The notes: generated by a model from the letters alone, not told the origin. A DNA stretch of 64,000 bases from Catenovulum sediminis (GCF_007289895.1 NZ_CP041660.1:2356001-2420000); one strand, 5' to 3'. Positions 8,920-18,896 are shown, counted from the stretch's first letter. Numbers and translations are program-made.

Positions 8920-11622
8920 ATGAAACACTTTATAGCTAGGCCTACAAAACTAGCCCTTGTTTGTTCGACCTTATTACTCTCTCCAACGATTTTTGCTGGC
9001 AGTTTAGTTGGTAAGGTAACAGGCGCAAACCAGCTCAAATTATACAAAGGTGCCAAAGTCACTTTAGTCGAGTTATCAAAATCAGTTGTGACGGATCAAA
9101 CAGGCGAATATCGTTTCGATAATCTAGACGCTGGCGAATATACCCTAGTGGTTGATTATTTAGGTGCAGAATCACAAACCTTTAAAGTTCAGATTGAGCA
9201 AGACGGCACCATTAAACAAAATTTAACTATGGCATCCAGCGACACCATGGAAGATGTGGTTGTTTACGCACAGCGCGCTGGGCAAGCAGGTGCTTTAAAT
9301 ATGCAAAAGAATGCAGATAGCATTAAATCTATTGTTTCTGCCGATGCAATAGGTCAGTTTCCGGATCAAAATGTTTCTGAAGCTCTGCAGCGTTTACCGG
9401 GAATGTTTATTGAGCGCGATCAAGGGGAAGGGCGGTTTGTTGGTATTCGAGGTATCGATCCTAATTTAAACAACGTGACGATAAACGGTTTAAATGTACC
9501 TTCGCCAGAAGCCGGTGTGCGTTCTGTTGCGTTGGATGTAATACCGTCACAACTTGTGGGCAGTCTTGAGGTTTCTAAATCGGTCACGCCAGATATGGAT
9601 GCCAGTGCAATTGGTGGTTCAATAGAAGTTAAAAGTTTAAGCGGTTTTGACCGAGCGCAGCAAAGTATTAGTTTTTCAGCGCAAATGGCACAAAACCAAC
9701 TACGTGACGAAACGAGCCCCAAAGTCGCTGCCAGTTATACCGATATATTTAACGATGAGTTTGCGATAGCTGGAGCTTTGTCTTATTCAGAAAGACAGTT
9801 TGGCTCTGACAATATCGAGTCAAACGGAGATGATGAACTAGAGCAGCGCCACTATAGTATTACACGTGAACGTTTCGGCGCAGCGGTTAATTTAGATTAC
9901 CGACCTGATTTTAATAACCAATATTATTTGCGAACTTTATACAGCGCGTTTTCGGATGATGAATACCGCCTTAGCAATACTTTTGTATTTGATGACGAAA
10001 CTGAAATTGAACGCGCCAGCAAAGACCGAGGCGAAACACAGGAAATCACTTCGATCACCGCGGGCGCAGAACATCTGATCGACAGTTGGAAAGTTGAATA
10101 TCAGTTGGGGTACTCTCTCGCCAGCGAAGAAAACCCAAATGCGCTTTATTACACAATAAAAGCAGACGAGTTGGCCTTTTCAAGCGATATGCAAGGCGCG
10201 ATTCCGCAAATTGAGCAATCTTCACAGGTGCATGATTTGAGTCAATATGAACTGGATGAAGTTTCGAATGAAAGCGAAGACAGTGAAGATGAAGAAAGCA
10301 GCTTAAAGCTTGATCTGACTAAAACCTTGCAGCTAAACGGCCACGAGTTTGAAGTTAAAGTGGGCACTCAATATCGCCAGCGTGAAAAACAAGCGGTCGC
10401 CGACATTTATATTTATAGTGGAGGGGATGTTTTTGATAGTTTTGCCGCCGAAAATTATGCAGTTAGCAATATGGATTGGAGCTTAGGTGAGTTTGGTCCT
10501 GGATTAGATAAGATGGCATTGCGTCAGCACTTTACAGACAACCGTGCTGCATTGGCAGACAGCTATCAAAGCTCCGAATCGAAAGCAGAATCTAAAGGGG
10601 CTTCGTATTCAATCAACGAAGATATATTTGCCGCATACGCCATGACGCGTTTTTCAATAGATAAGTTAAGTTTAGTGGCGGGTGTACGTTATGAAAAAAC
10701 AGATTTTTCAACATCGGGTTATAAAGTAGATGTTGTTGAAAACGAAGAAACAGATTTTGAAGGTACGCTGAATTCAGTTTGGCAAGCCGAGCGCGATTAT
10801 GCAAAGTGGTTGCCGAGTATTAACGTCAGATACGAATTCTCCCCACAAGTTATTGCGCGTGCGGCGTATACGCAAACATTAGCCAGACCCAAATTTGAAG
10901 ATGTTGCGGCATTTCAGATAATTGAATCAACAACTGAAGAAGATGAAGGGGTTTTTGTTACAGAGCGTGAAGCAGAAGCCGGCAATCCTGAATTAAAGCC
11001 TTATTTTTCAGATAATTTCGATTTATCTATCGAGTACTATCCAGGCAATATCGGTGTTCTGTCAGCTGGTTATTTTTACAAAGATATCGAAAACTTCATT
11101 ATTGTTGCAGATGTAGCTGGTACAGCTGATTGGCAAGATTATGATGAGGTTTTTCAACCGATAAATGGTGAAAATGCAACATTAAGCGGCTTTGAACTTG
11201 CTTGGGTCAAATCGTTTGACTCTGGTTTACTGCTGGCGGCAAATGCAACGGTGAGCGACTCAGCAGCAACTACTTTCTTTGATGGCGAGCTTATCAAAAC
11301 CCAATTACCCAATCAGTCTGATACTACGGCTAATTTCACTTTAGGTTATGAAACGGATAGTTTGAGCATGCGTTTAACCAGTGTCTATAAAAGTCGTAAT
11401 TTAGAAGAAATTGATGATGGAATGTTGCGCTATGAAGATGCACATACGCAATTTGATTTTAGCGGCAAGTACTATGTAAATCAGCATACGCATATCTATT
11501 TTAATGCCATCAACATTAATGATGAACCTATGTACCATTATTTTGATGAGAAAAATAGAAATGCGCAGTACGAAACTTACGGACGTACATTTGAGTTAGG
11601 TTTTAGCTGGACTTCATTCTAA
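8920..11622 (+). CDS. TonB-dependent receptor of the phytate/organic-phosphate locus
   Basis: A 900-residue outer-membrane active transporter. A signal peptide (about 1-26, ending IFAG) is followed by a carboxypeptidase-regulatory-like beta-sandwich (about 27-105). The plug domain (about 130-240) contains FPDQNVSEALQRLPGMFIERD, and a 22-strand-type barrel ends in Trp-Thr-Ser-Phe. An acidic loop lies near residues 445-460. The stop codon overlaps the start of the next gene (TAATG), and a phytase follows, so the cargo is probably phytate or a breakdown product. That substrate is inferred from context only. Confidence 0.9.
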   Translation: MKHFIARPTKLALVCSTLLLSPTIFAGSLVGKVTGANQLKLYKGAKVTLVELSKSVVTDQTGEYRFDNLDAGEYTLVVDYLGAESQTFKVQIEQDGTIKQNLTMASSDTMEDVVVYAQRAGQAGALNMQKNADSIKSIVSADAIGQFPDQNVSEALQRLPGMFIERDQGEGRFVGIRGIDPNLNNVTINGLNVPSPEAGVRSVALDVIPSQLVGSLEVSKSVTPDMDASAIGGSIEVKSLSGFDRAQQSISFSAQMAQNQLRDETSPKVAASYTDIFNDEFAIAGALSYSERQFGSDNIESNGDDELEQRHYSITRERFGAAVNLDYRPDFNNQYYLRTLYSAFSDDEYRLSNTFVFDDETEIERASKDRGETQEITSITAGAEHLIDSWKVEYQLGYSLASEENPNALYYTIKADELAFSSDMQGAIPQIEQSSQVHDLSQYELDEVSNESEDSEDEESSLKLDLTKTLQLNGHEFEVKVGTQYRQREKQAVADIYIYSGGDVFDSFAAENYAVSNMDWSLGEFGPGLDKMALRQHFTDNRAALADSYQSSESKAESKGASYSINEDIFAAYAMTRFSIDKLSLVAGVRYEKTDFSTSGYKVDVVENEETDFEGTLNSVWQAERDYAKWLPSINVRYEFSPQVIARAAYTQTLARPKFEDVAAFQIIESTTEEDEGVFVTEREAEAGNPELKPYFSDNFDLSIEYYPGNIGVLSAGYFYKDIENFIIVADVAGTADWQDYDEVFQPINGENATLSGFELAWVKSFDSGLLLAANATVSDSAATTFFDGELIKTQLPNQSDTTANFTLGYETDSLSMRLTSVYKSRNLEEIDDGMLRYEDAHTQFDFSGKYYVNQHTHIYFNAININDEPMYHYFDEKNRNAQYETYGRTFELGFSWTSF

Positions 11623-12593
11623 TGAAAAAAATTATAACAAGCTTGCTATCTATCTATTTTTTGTTCTTTGTTACGGTGCATAGTGCACCGTTCAAAGATC
11701 AGGGGTGGTATGCACAGCATCATATAAATAATTTACACATCAACGAAGACGCGATTAACTTTTTGGTGGTTGGAGATTGGGGCCGCAATGGTCACTTTCA
11801 ACAAAAAGAGGTCGCTAATCAGATGGATAATTTGATGTATTGGTTAGATGGTGATTTTATCGTATCGACTGGAGATAACTTTTATCCGGATGGCGTCGCC
11901 AGTGTGAATGATCCCTATTGGAATTCATCTTATGAAGCGATTTACGCAGGACCAAACCTGTTCGAGCCTTGGTATGCGGTATTAGGTAATCACGATTATC
12001 GTGGCAATGTGCAAGCACAAATTGATTACAGCCGTGTGAGTCAGCGCTGGAATATGCCTGCTAGGTACTATCAAAAAACCTTTGCACTGGATGAGTCACA
12101 AGAAAGCCTATTGATGATCTTTTTAGATACCAGCCCTTTTGAAGATAAATATTTAACGGAAGATAAATATTTGGCAGTGCGTGCTCAAAATGGCCAGCAG
12201 CAGTTAGCTTGGCTACAACAAACTTTGGCTGGTAGCAGCGCAAAATGGAAAATTGTTATCGGTCATCATCCCATGTACAGCAGTGGTAAGCGCTATGGTA
12301 AAACAGATTCAGTAAGATCTTCGCTGGAACCTATTCTCGAAGCGTATAAAGTAGATGCTTATTTTGCAGGCCATGAACACGATCTTCAACACAACCGCAT
12401 TGACGGTAAATATGTTCAGCATTTTATTTCAGGTGCAGGCTCTGCTGTACGTCATGTTAAACCCCGATCCTTTACCCAGTTTGCTAAAGCACAAGCGGGT
12501 GTAGCAGCGGTCACTGTTACGCCATCGTCAATGTTAGTGCAAATGGTCAACGCGCAAGGCGACGTTTTATACACCACCCGAATAGAAAAATAA
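11622..12593 (+). CDS. Secreted purple acid phosphatase-like metallophosphoesterase
   Basis: A 323-residue exported phosphatase. The N-terminal 21 residues look like a signal peptide. The five metallophosphoesterase blocks are intact and in order: GDWG, GDNFYPDG, GNHDYRG, GHHPMYS and GHEHD. This is the pattern of tartrate-resistant (type 5) purple acid phosphatases. It is translationally coupled to the TonB receptor through TAATG and lies 15 bp before the phytase gene. It probably removes phosphate from partly dephosphorylated inositol phosphates or other esters in the periplasm or at the surface. Confidence 0.88.
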   Translation: MKKIITSLLSIYFLFFVTVHSAPFKDQGWYAQHHINNLHINEDAINFLVVGDWGRNGHFQQKEVANQMDNLMYWLDGDFIVSTGDNFYPDGVASVNDPYWNSSYEAIYAGPNLFEPWYAVLGNHDYRGNVQAQIDYSRVSQRWNMPARYYQKTFALDESQESLLMIFLDTSPFEDKYLTEDKYLAVRAQNGQQQLAWLQQTLAGSSAKWKIVIGHHPMYSSGKRYGKTDSVRSSLEPILEAYKVDAYFAGHEHDLQHNRIDGKYVQHFISGAGSAVRHVKPRSFTQFAKAQAGVAAVTVTPSSMLVQMVNAQGDVLYTTRIEK

Positions 12594-12608
12594 GTAGTAG
12601 GCAAGTTA

Positions 12609-14615
12609 ATGATAAATATTAAGAAATGTGCACTGGTTATGGTGTGCTTCGCATGCTTTTTACAAGCCTGTGTTGCACCTGAAAACAACAGTGTGAAATC
12701 AGCTAAACCGTTAAATAGTCAGGCTTTGTATCAGGCGGATAGACTAAATGGTCATAAAATGATGCCAATAGGAGATGAACATTGGCTTGGTAATAGTGAA
12801 AACTTTGGCGTTTTTTTGCTGGATAAACAGGGTGAAAAACTGTTAGAGCAGAGCGGAAATTTTGAAGCTTTAGATGTTAGGCCATTAAACAATACTGCAG
12901 TAGAAAGCTCGCACAAGTGGTTGGTCAGTAGTATTGAAAAAGAGCTGGGGCAATTACAGGTTTTTTCTCTTTCGCATACTCCGCTTTTAACTTCACAAGA
13001 CAGGGGAAAAGAGACGACTGAGCAACCATGGTCAATAGAAACTCTAATGGATATCCGATTGACGAAAACCGTGATTAACAATGTTTGCTTATATCAATCA
13101 CCCACGACACAGGATATCTATGCATTTTTGTTAACCGCGCAAAATCAAGTGGAACAAAGGCTTATTTATCTGGCCGAAAACGCGAAACCTGTGAACTATC
13201 TAATCCGGCAATTTCCAGCGCCGCCAGAAAGTTCAGCTTGTGCGGTGGATGATGTAAAGGGGCTGCTTTATATCAGCGAAGAAATGACAGGGATATGGCA
13301 ATACTCGGTTGACGCAGAAAAAGAACTCAGTCGGCAGGCTGTTGCTTTAGTTGAACCTTTTGGTCAGTTAAGTGGTGAAATTAAAGATATCTTTATACTG
13401 CAAGACGGCAGTTTATTAGTTGCCTTGCCGGATATTTCACAAGTGCAGCATTATCAACTAGAACAAAAAGGCAAACAAGCGTTTTGGCAGCAAACTGCTT
13501 ATCAGTTGGAAGGGCGCAAAAATGAAAGCATCAGCGCCTTGCAAGTAGCAGGTGAAGCCGTCAAATTGGTTTATTATGATGATGAAAATCCTGGTTATTA
13601 TACCGCACCAACAGATATTGTTCTGCAGCCGACAAAAAGCGCACTAAGCGAGCTAAAAAGTGTCAAAAGCAATGCTGAGACGGCACCTGTAAAACGTTAT
13701 GGAGATGCGGCGGACGATCCTGCAATTTGGGTAAATGCACAAAAGCCTGAACATAGTTTGATTTTGGCAACCGATAAAAGTTACGGCTTGTATGTTTATA
13801 ATTTAGCGGGTGAAGAAGTGCAAAGCATAGCATCGGGGCGAATCAATAATATTGATGTGAGCTATCAGGTTGAGATAAACGGACAGATATTTGACTTTGC
13901 TGCAGCCAGCAACCGGACAAACAATAGCATTTCCTTATATAAAATTAATGCTGATGGAAAAGTCAGTGATTTGGCTGAAATCTCAACCAGCTTACCGGAT
14001 GTTTATGGTTTGTGTAATTACTATTCAAGCCTGAATAAACAACATTATGTCTTTATCAACGATGAAAGTGGCTTGTACCAGCAGTATCAAATTAACTTTT
14101 CGAATGGTCAGGTTGAAAGTCAATTAGTGCGAGAGTTTAAAGTGAATTCGCAACCAGAAGGTTGTGTTGCGGATTCTGCTAGTCAAACTTTGTATCTTGG
14201 GGAAGAAGATTATGGTATTTGGAGCATTTCTGCAGAGCCTGATGGGGGAGACGCGTTGCAACCTTTTTACCGAGTTGATAACAAAGTATTGTTTGATGAT
14301 GTTGAAGGTTTGTCTATTTATCATGGAGCAGAAAAATACTTAATTGCATCCAGCCAGGGAAATGATTCTTATGTTGTATTTTCGCTAGAAGATAAAAAAG
14401 TGGTAACACGTTTCAAAATTACTGCTGATCCGCAAAAAGGGGTGGACGGTGCTTCAGAAACTGATGGCTTAGCCGTGACCTCGGCGAATTTAGGCGGCCA
14501 ATACACACAAGGTTTATTAGTGGTGCAAGATGGGCGTAATGTTATGCCTGTGCAACCGCAAAATTTTAAGCTGGTTGCCTGGCAGAATATTCAACAACTC
14601 ATTTCTTCAAACTAA
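12609..14615 (+). CDS. Beta-propeller phytase lipoprotein, two-domain form
   Basis: A 668-residue protein predicted to hydrolyse phytate to lower inositol phosphates and phosphate. The N-terminus ends in the lipobox LQAC (Cys at about residue 21), so it is a lipoprotein. The C-terminal propeller (about 350-665) starts with the phytase signature D366-A-A-D-D-P-A-I-W-V, followed by TDKSYGLYVYNLAGE and GRINNID. The N-terminal half (about 30-345) looks like a divergent incomplete propeller, as in dual-domain phytases. AGG sits 8 bases before the ATG. The stop region overlaps the convergent HDOD gene by 9 bp. Confidence 0.9.
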   Translation: MINIKKCALVMVCFACFLQACVAPENNSVKSAKPLNSQALYQADRLNGHKMMPIGDEHWLGNSENFGVFLLDKQGEKLLEQSGNFEALDVRPLNNTAVESSHKWLVSSIEKELGQLQVFSLSHTPLLTSQDRGKETTEQPWSIETLMDIRLTKTVINNVCLYQSPTTQDIYAFLLTAQNQVEQRLIYLAENAKPVNYLIRQFPAPPESSACAVDDVKGLLYISEEMTGIWQYSVDAEKELSRQAVALVEPFGQLSGEIKDIFILQDGSLLVALPDISQVQHYQLEQKGKQAFWQQTAYQLEGRKNESISALQVAGEAVKLVYYDDENPGYYTAPTDIVLQPTKSALSELKSVKSNAETAPVKRYGDAADDPAIWVNAQKPEHSLILATDKSYGLYVYNLAGEEVQSIASGRINNIDVSYQVEINGQIFDFAAASNRTNNSISLYKINADGKVSDLAEISTSLPDVYGLCNYYSSLNKQHYVFINDESGLYQQYQINFSNGQVESQLVREFKVNSQPEGCVADSASQTLYLGEEDYGIWSISAEPDGGDALQPFYRVDNKVLFDDVEGLSIYHGAEKYLIASSQGNDSYVVFSLEDKKVVTRFKITADPQKGVDGASETDGLAVTSANLGGQYTQGLLVVQDGRNVMPVQPQNFKLVAWQNIQQLISSN

Positions 14616-15689
14616 CCTTTCACTTTCTAGCTGACTGGCTAATATCTGCTCTGCTTCATCGCAGAGCAGATGTTCTTTAGCGTAAAATAATCCATCTTTT
14701 AGTAGACTGACATCTTTTTGCAGCACACAAAGCACCTCACTGATGATACTGGCTTGATGTACACAACTCACCAATGAGTCGGATGAGATATACAAACGGT
14801 TTGTATTTGGCAGTGCGCTGACAATCTCATTGGGTAATTGCCAATGCTGTGCGATGGCAATTGTTAGATTATCCCCTTTTTCCTGCATTAATCTTTTGAG
14901 CGTTGCAGAGTTAGGGGGGGTACTTGGATCAATTACTTTAAATGCATCAATCATAAGTTGAAAGATAATCATTTTGCCTAAATGATGCAGTAGACCCGTA
15001 AAGTAGGCTGCATTATTAATTTCCTCATCTTCTAACGTCAATTCTGCCAATTGACGGGAGTACTGTGCAGTTTGTTCGGCATGCAACCAGATTTTTTGCC
15101 CAAACATTTTAAAATATAAATTATTTGTCGGAGCCATTTGTTTAATAAAGGTATTCAAGACACCTTCTTTTACCCCTGCAGCACCGAGTTGGACAAAGGC
15201 TTTGCGTAGATCTGTGATGGGTTTATCGCTGCGTTTATACATCGAGCTGTTTGCCAGCCTGATCAATGCCGTAGCAACCGCAGGTTCTTTTTCAATCACT
15301 GTGATCAAACGCTGTACATTAAAATCAGGGTCATCAATTTCGGTGATTAATATACTGACCGATTTAGGCATGGTTGGCATTTCTTTAATAAAAAGCTCAG
15401 GTTGTTTAAGTAACTCTGAAATTTTATCAACAATGAAGTCGGTTAATGGATCTTGCTGATCATTGTCATCACATTGGCCGAGTAAAAAGTCATAAAAAGC
15501 GAGCTTGATTTTTTCGTTTATCGGTTGTTCTGCTACCTCTTTTTTTTGCTTAGCTTGGCTCAATTTATGGCGTTGAACTGATTTTCCTTGCGAATGGGTG
15601 TGTCTGCTTTTTTGAAATGCTTCATAGTCTGGTGTCGCAGTTTTTGGTTGTATTGCGGACAAGGTGGTTTGTAATAATTTTAGAAACAT
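14607..15689 (-). CDS. HDOD-domain signalling protein
   Basis: A 360-residue cytoplasmic protein with a basic, low-complexity N-terminus (about 1-60). An HDOD domain (about 115-310) follows, including MPKSVSILITEIDDPDFNVQRLITVIEKEPAVA, split by the family's helical pattern, and LLHHLGKMIIF. HDOD proteins resemble HD phosphodiesterases without catalysis and act in signalling. AAGGA lies 7 bases before the ATG. It is convergent with the phytase gene and overlaps its last 9 bases, and it has no obvious operon partner. Confidence 0.82.
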   Translation of the reverse strand: MFLKLLQTTLSAIQPKTATPDYEAFQKSRHTHSQGKSVQRHKLSQAKQKKEVAEQPINEKIKLAFYDFLLGQCDDNDQQDPLTDFIVDKISELLKQPELFIKEMPTMPKSVSILITEIDDPDFNVQRLITVIEKEPAVATALIRLANSSMYKRSDKPITDLRKAFVQLGAAGVKEGVLNTFIKQMAPTNNLYFKMFGQKIWLHAEQTAQYSRQLAELTLEDEEINNAAYFTGLLHHLGKMIIFQLMIDAFKVIDPSTPPNSATLKRLMQEKGDNLTIAIAQHWQLPNEIVSALPNTNRLYISSDSLVSCVHQASIISEVLCVLQKDVSLLKDGLFYAKEHLLCDEAEQILASQLESERLV

Positions 15690-15857
15690 GCAGTTTTCCT
15701 TTTTGGCTCTGCAGATAGTCTAAGCATGGCAGGGGCTGCGGTATTTGCAATGTTAATTGGGCTAAATTTATCACTGATAAATAAATTGATATGAGCCATC
15801 AAAATGACATTTAAAAACGGTATAATAATACTAATTTTATTTTAGTCGGAATGATTT

Positions 15858-16460
15858 ATGTATTTAGAATTTGACGCGATCGTATTTGATATGGATGGCA
15901 CCTTGGTCGATAGTGGACAGTTGCACCAAAATGCTTGGCTAGCGGCTTTAAACAAATATGGGATTCCGGTTGACAACGCATTGATGCGTTCTTTAGCAGG
16001 CGTGCCCACTAAAGACACGGTTGATATACTGGTTGAGCATTTTAAGCTAGAGCTTGCTGTGAGCCGTGAAGAAATCAACGACTTTAAAGAAAATATCGTA
16101 CGCAATACCATTTTAGATTATGTAAAACCGACAAAACTGGCTGAGTTTGCCCAAGAAAACAAAGGCAAACGTCCAATGGCGGTTGGTACTGGGGCATATA
16201 CTGAAGAAGCGACTATGATTTTACAAGCATGTGGGTTATATGAATTGATAGACCATGTTGTAGGAGCGGATCAAGTGGCAAACCCAAAACCTGCGCCGGA
16301 TACTTTTTTGCGTTGTGCACAGTTAATGGGCGTCACTGCCGAAAAATGCATTGTTTTTGAAGATGCCCAAGCTGGAATTCAAGCGGCGCGAGCTGCTGGT
16401 ATGCATGTTGTAGATGTATTGGAAAGTTTGAATATCAGGAATGATTATTTTTTAGACTAA
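15858..16460 (+). CDS. HAD-family sugar-phosphate phosphatase (YqaB/beta-phosphoglucomutase-like)
   Basis: A 200-residue cytoplasmic hydrolase. Motif I is FDMDGTLVDS (nucleophile D11, acid D13). A helical cap follows, then the motif II region VGTGAYTEEA. The motif III/IV region is NPKPAPDTFL and IVFEDAQAGIQAARAAGM. The pattern and length resemble E. coli YqaB, which dephosphorylates fructose-1-phosphate and 6-phosphogluconate. A beta-phosphoglucomutase role is less likely without sugar-metabolism neighbours. It stands alone and ends at a strong hairpin shared with the convergent DUF2333 gene. Confidence 0.85.
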   Translation: MYLEFDAIVFDMDGTLVDSGQLHQNAWLAALNKYGIPVDNALMRSLAGVPTKDTVDILVEHFKLELAVSREEINDFKENIVRNTILDYVKPTKLAEFAQENKGKRPMAVGTGAYTEEATMILQACGLYELIDHVVGADQVANPKPAPDTFLRCAQLMGVTAEKCIVFEDAQAGIQAARAAGMHVVDVLESLNIRNDYFLD

Positions 16461-16515
16461 TTTAAGGACGTTATAATAGTTTGTTAAATAGTTTGTTATG
16501 GGGTTGGCTTTTTAA

Positions 16516-16547
16516 AGCTGCATTAGTTTACAAACACTAATGCAGCT
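16516..16547. terminator. Bidirectional terminator hairpin
   Basis: AGCTGCATTAGT and ACTAATGCAGCT form a perfect 12-bp stem with an 8-base loop, between the convergent HAD and DUF2333 genes. T-rich flanks on the minus strand support termination of the DUF2333 transcript. Confidence 0.65.
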
Positions 16548-16559
16548 AAATTTCAGTCG

Positions 16560-17531
16560 TTAGCCTTGTTCTAGCAATCTGCGCAAATCAATTAATGCAG
16601 CGTTGGCACGAGAAACATAGTTCGCCATGACTAAACTATGATTGGCTAAAAAGCCAAAACCATCACCGTTTAATATCATTGGGCTCCAGACCGTTTCTTG
16701 TGTGGCTTCAAGTTCGCGAATAATTTGCTGCAGGCTGACTTTGGCATTTTTCTTTTCTAAAACATCGGCAAAGTCAATTTCAATCGCTTTTAAAAAATGC
16801 AGCAGCGCCCAACTTGTGCCGCGTGCTTCGTAAAAAATGTCATCTATTTTCCACCAGCTGGTTTGCACTCGCGCTTGCATGGTTGTTTGTGTTGATTGTG
16901 CGGCACTGGCATCACCCGCTAGATTTGTGTTAAAGCGGCTTTGTCCAACACTGGCACTGAGTTTCTGCGAAGTTGAGCCCAACCGCTTTTCAACTTCTTT
17001 TAGCCAATCTCGCAAATTATCCGCGCGCGAATAAAATTGTCCATCCGCCTGATTGTCGTCAATTAAACGGGCTCGGTATCGCTGCAGTGCTTTGATTGCG
17101 TTGTGGTATTCACCTTCAGCGCTTGGCCAAGCCCAGTTTTTATGGTCGATATTAAACTCAGGTTGTGCAAATTTTAAATCGATGTCTTCGGCTGATTGAG
17201 ATTGCGAGCGGCTAAAGTCTTTACGCATTGCCAGCGCTAAATCTCGTACTTGTTCTAATACGCCAAATTCCCATGCCGGCATATTGTCCATCAACACGGA
17301 AGGGGGCAAGACATCATTGGCAGTGAATCCGCCCGGTTTATTCAACAGAGTTGAAGAAACTTCAATTAATGCGGTTGTCGTTGCATAACCCGTTACGTTG
17401 ATGTGTGGGCTGGCTTTTGCTCGAATATCGATAAAATCTGGTTCTTGGCTCCACCAAACTGCGATGACCCACAATAATAGAATGAAAGTGAGTAACCCGG
17501 CAGCGCTCCATTGCACTATGTTTTTGTTCAT
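16560..17531 (-). CDS. DUF2333 family inner-membrane protein
   Basis: A 323-residue protein with one N-terminal membrane helix (about 10-28) and a long extracytoplasmic part. Conserved stretches recognised from DUF2333 proteins are LNKPGGF, LPPSVLMDNMPAWEFGVLEQVRDLALAMR broken by variable residues, FYSRADNLRDWL and EKRLGS. No function is known for this family. It lies 9 bp downstream of the copper-chaperone gene on the same strand, so the two are probably cotranscribed. Confidence 0.85.
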   Translation of the reverse strand: MNKNIVQWSAAGLLTFILLLWVIAVWWSQEPDFIDIRAKASPHINVTGYATTTALIEVSSTLLNKPGGFTANDVLPPSVLMDNMPAWEFGVLEQVRDLALAMRKDFSRSQSQSAEDIDLKFAQPEFNIDHKNWAWPSAEGEYHNAIKALQRYRARLIDDNQADGQFYSRADNLRDWLKEVEKRLGSTSQKLSASVGQSRFNTNLAGDASAAQSTQTTMQARVQTSWWKIDDIFYEARGTSWALLHFLKAIEIDFADVLEKKNAKVSLQQIIRELEATQETVWSPMILNGDGFGFLANHSLVMANYVSRANAALIDLRRLLEQG

Positions 17532-17540
17532 GTTGGCTCC

Positions 17541-18002
17541 TTAATGATGATGGTGCTTGTGATGACTAGCTGTATTTGATTCCACCTTGCCAATTTTCGC
17601 TTTTACTGTGTACTTTTTTCTATTTTCATCAAATAGGTACAGCGTAATATAATCTAGTTTTGTCCAGTCATGCTGTAAATTAAATAACATGATGTGATGA
17701 CCGCCCGGCTTTAAAGTGAGTGTTTCACCTGCTGCCAGTGTTAAGTTTTCAACACGTTTCATTGCAGCCATGCCATTTTCATAAACATGGTTATGGAACT
17801 CTACGCGCGGGCTGCTATCTGACGAAGCGGCAACCAGGACGATTGCTTTATCTGTCGGATTGCAGATCTCCAAATATGCCGCAGTTTGACTTTGCGTAGG
17901 CGGTAATAAGCGTGCTTGAGCATCTTTAAACAGCAAATCTGCAAAAGCGGTAGAGCTGGTCGAAAGAGTCGTGATGAATAAAATACTGGATAATAATCGC
18001 AT
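17541..18002 (-). CDS. Periplasmic copper chaperone PCu(A)C with His-rich tail
   Basis: A 153-residue exported protein that carries Cu(I) for cytochrome oxidase assembly. The complete family motif H-x10-M-x21-H-x-M is present as H70, M81, H103 and M105. A signal peptide spans about residues 1-21. The C-terminus is a His-rich tail (HHKHHHH), which may bind Cu(II). The ATG at 18002 is preferred because AGGGGC precedes it and it starts the signal peptide; an upstream ATG at 18059 would add 19 residues that spoil it. It heads a likely operon with the DUF2333 gene. Confidence 0.88.
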   Translation of the reverse strand: MRLLSSILFITTLSTSSTAFADLLFKDAQARLLPPTQSQTAAYLEICNPTDKAIVLVAASSDSSPRVEFHNHVYENGMAAMKRVENLTLAAGETLTLKPGGHHIMLFNLQHDWTKLDYITLYLFDENRKKYTVKAKIGKVESNTASHHKHHHH

Positions 18003-18098
18003 TGCTTGCCCCTGAGAATTATATAATACCCATTCTAACCAAGCTTGATGACAACGCAAATGCGAATTTTTTAATTTTGTAATTAAACGATTATTACC

Positions 18099-18896
18099 TT
18101 AATAACCTTGTATAGCGTTGTTTAGATTGTTAGGGAGTACATCGCGCCAACTGCCGTATGCCGGATTAGGGAGCAAAAACCATCGCGTACCCCACATCTC
18201 GTTATATTGTGCTGCTAGCTTTTTACGCGTATTGGGCGGACTGGCGGAGATTTTGGGGATCATTTGATTGGCATCATCTCCAATTATCATCAAAATACGG
18301 TAGCGTTGTGCGATAAAACTGCGCCGGCTACTTTGATCTTTGTTCCAGTCTGAATACTCTCCGCGAAAGAACATATGGTCTTTAGGAAAGCCAATAGAGA
18401 CTCTTTTTAACATCCGCAGCGTTTGACTTTTTACTGGGCAGGGGTCTCTGGGGTTAGGTTGGCATATTCTATCTGAGATTAATAAAACCGTGACGCCTAA
18501 GCTGGATGCTTTTTCGATTAGCGTTAAAACATGTGGCACTAACGGGGCTTTTTCAAGGTTCATCCAACGTTTAAATAATTTTTCGTTATGTTGGTCGTTG
18601 TCTTGTATTAACTCTCCGCGGTAGGCAAGTGTGCTGATGAGCGTGTCGTCCAAGTCTAGAATAATTGCATTGGGGAGTTGGTTAATACCTTTTTGACCAA
18701 ACTGTTCAATTGCAGCAACCCATTCATCATCAAACACGGCTTTTTGCAGTTGCTCTGCTGCTGTCTTAAATGTTTGTGAGGCAATTGCCTGGTACTCTGC
18801 AGATGTTTGCATCCAAGCGACTGCACTTGCGGTTTCATTGGCCGATGAAAAGAAAGGCAAGCAGGTTGATATCAGCAAAATTGCTAGTTTTCGCAT
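18099..18896 (-). CDS. Exported HAD acid phosphatase (class B/C, e(P4)-like 5'-nucleotidase)
   Basis: A 265-residue protein with an N-terminal signal peptide (about 1-19). The region AVAWMQTSAEYQAIASQ matches the start of e(P4)-type phosphatases. The catalytic motif is D81-L-D-D-T-L, and the late acidic motif is IGDDANQMI. It probably dephosphorylates nucleotides or other monoesters in the periplasm, allowing nucleoside uptake. No lipobox Cys follows the signal, unlike Haemophilus e(P4). It is separated from the copper-chaperone start by 96 bp. Confidence 0.82.
   Translation of the reverse strand: MRKLAILLISTCLPFFSSANETASAVAWMQTSAEYQAIASQTFKTAAEQLQKAVFDDEWVAAIEQFGQKGINQLPNAIILDLDDTLISTLAYRGELIQDNDQHNEKLFKRWMNLEKAPLVPHVLTLIEKASSLGVTVLLISDRICQPNPRDPCPVKSQTLRMLKRVSIGFPKDHMFFRGEYSDWNKDQSSRRSFIAQRYRILMIIGDDANQMIPKISASPPNTRKKLAAQYNEMWGTRWFLLPNPAYGSWRDVLPNNLNNAIQGY

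Noticed and set aside
8661-9062. 133-residue minus-strand frame across the TonB-receptor promoter and start
   Set aside because: It overlaps the receptor signal peptide antisense, has no family resemblance and no good ribosome binding site.
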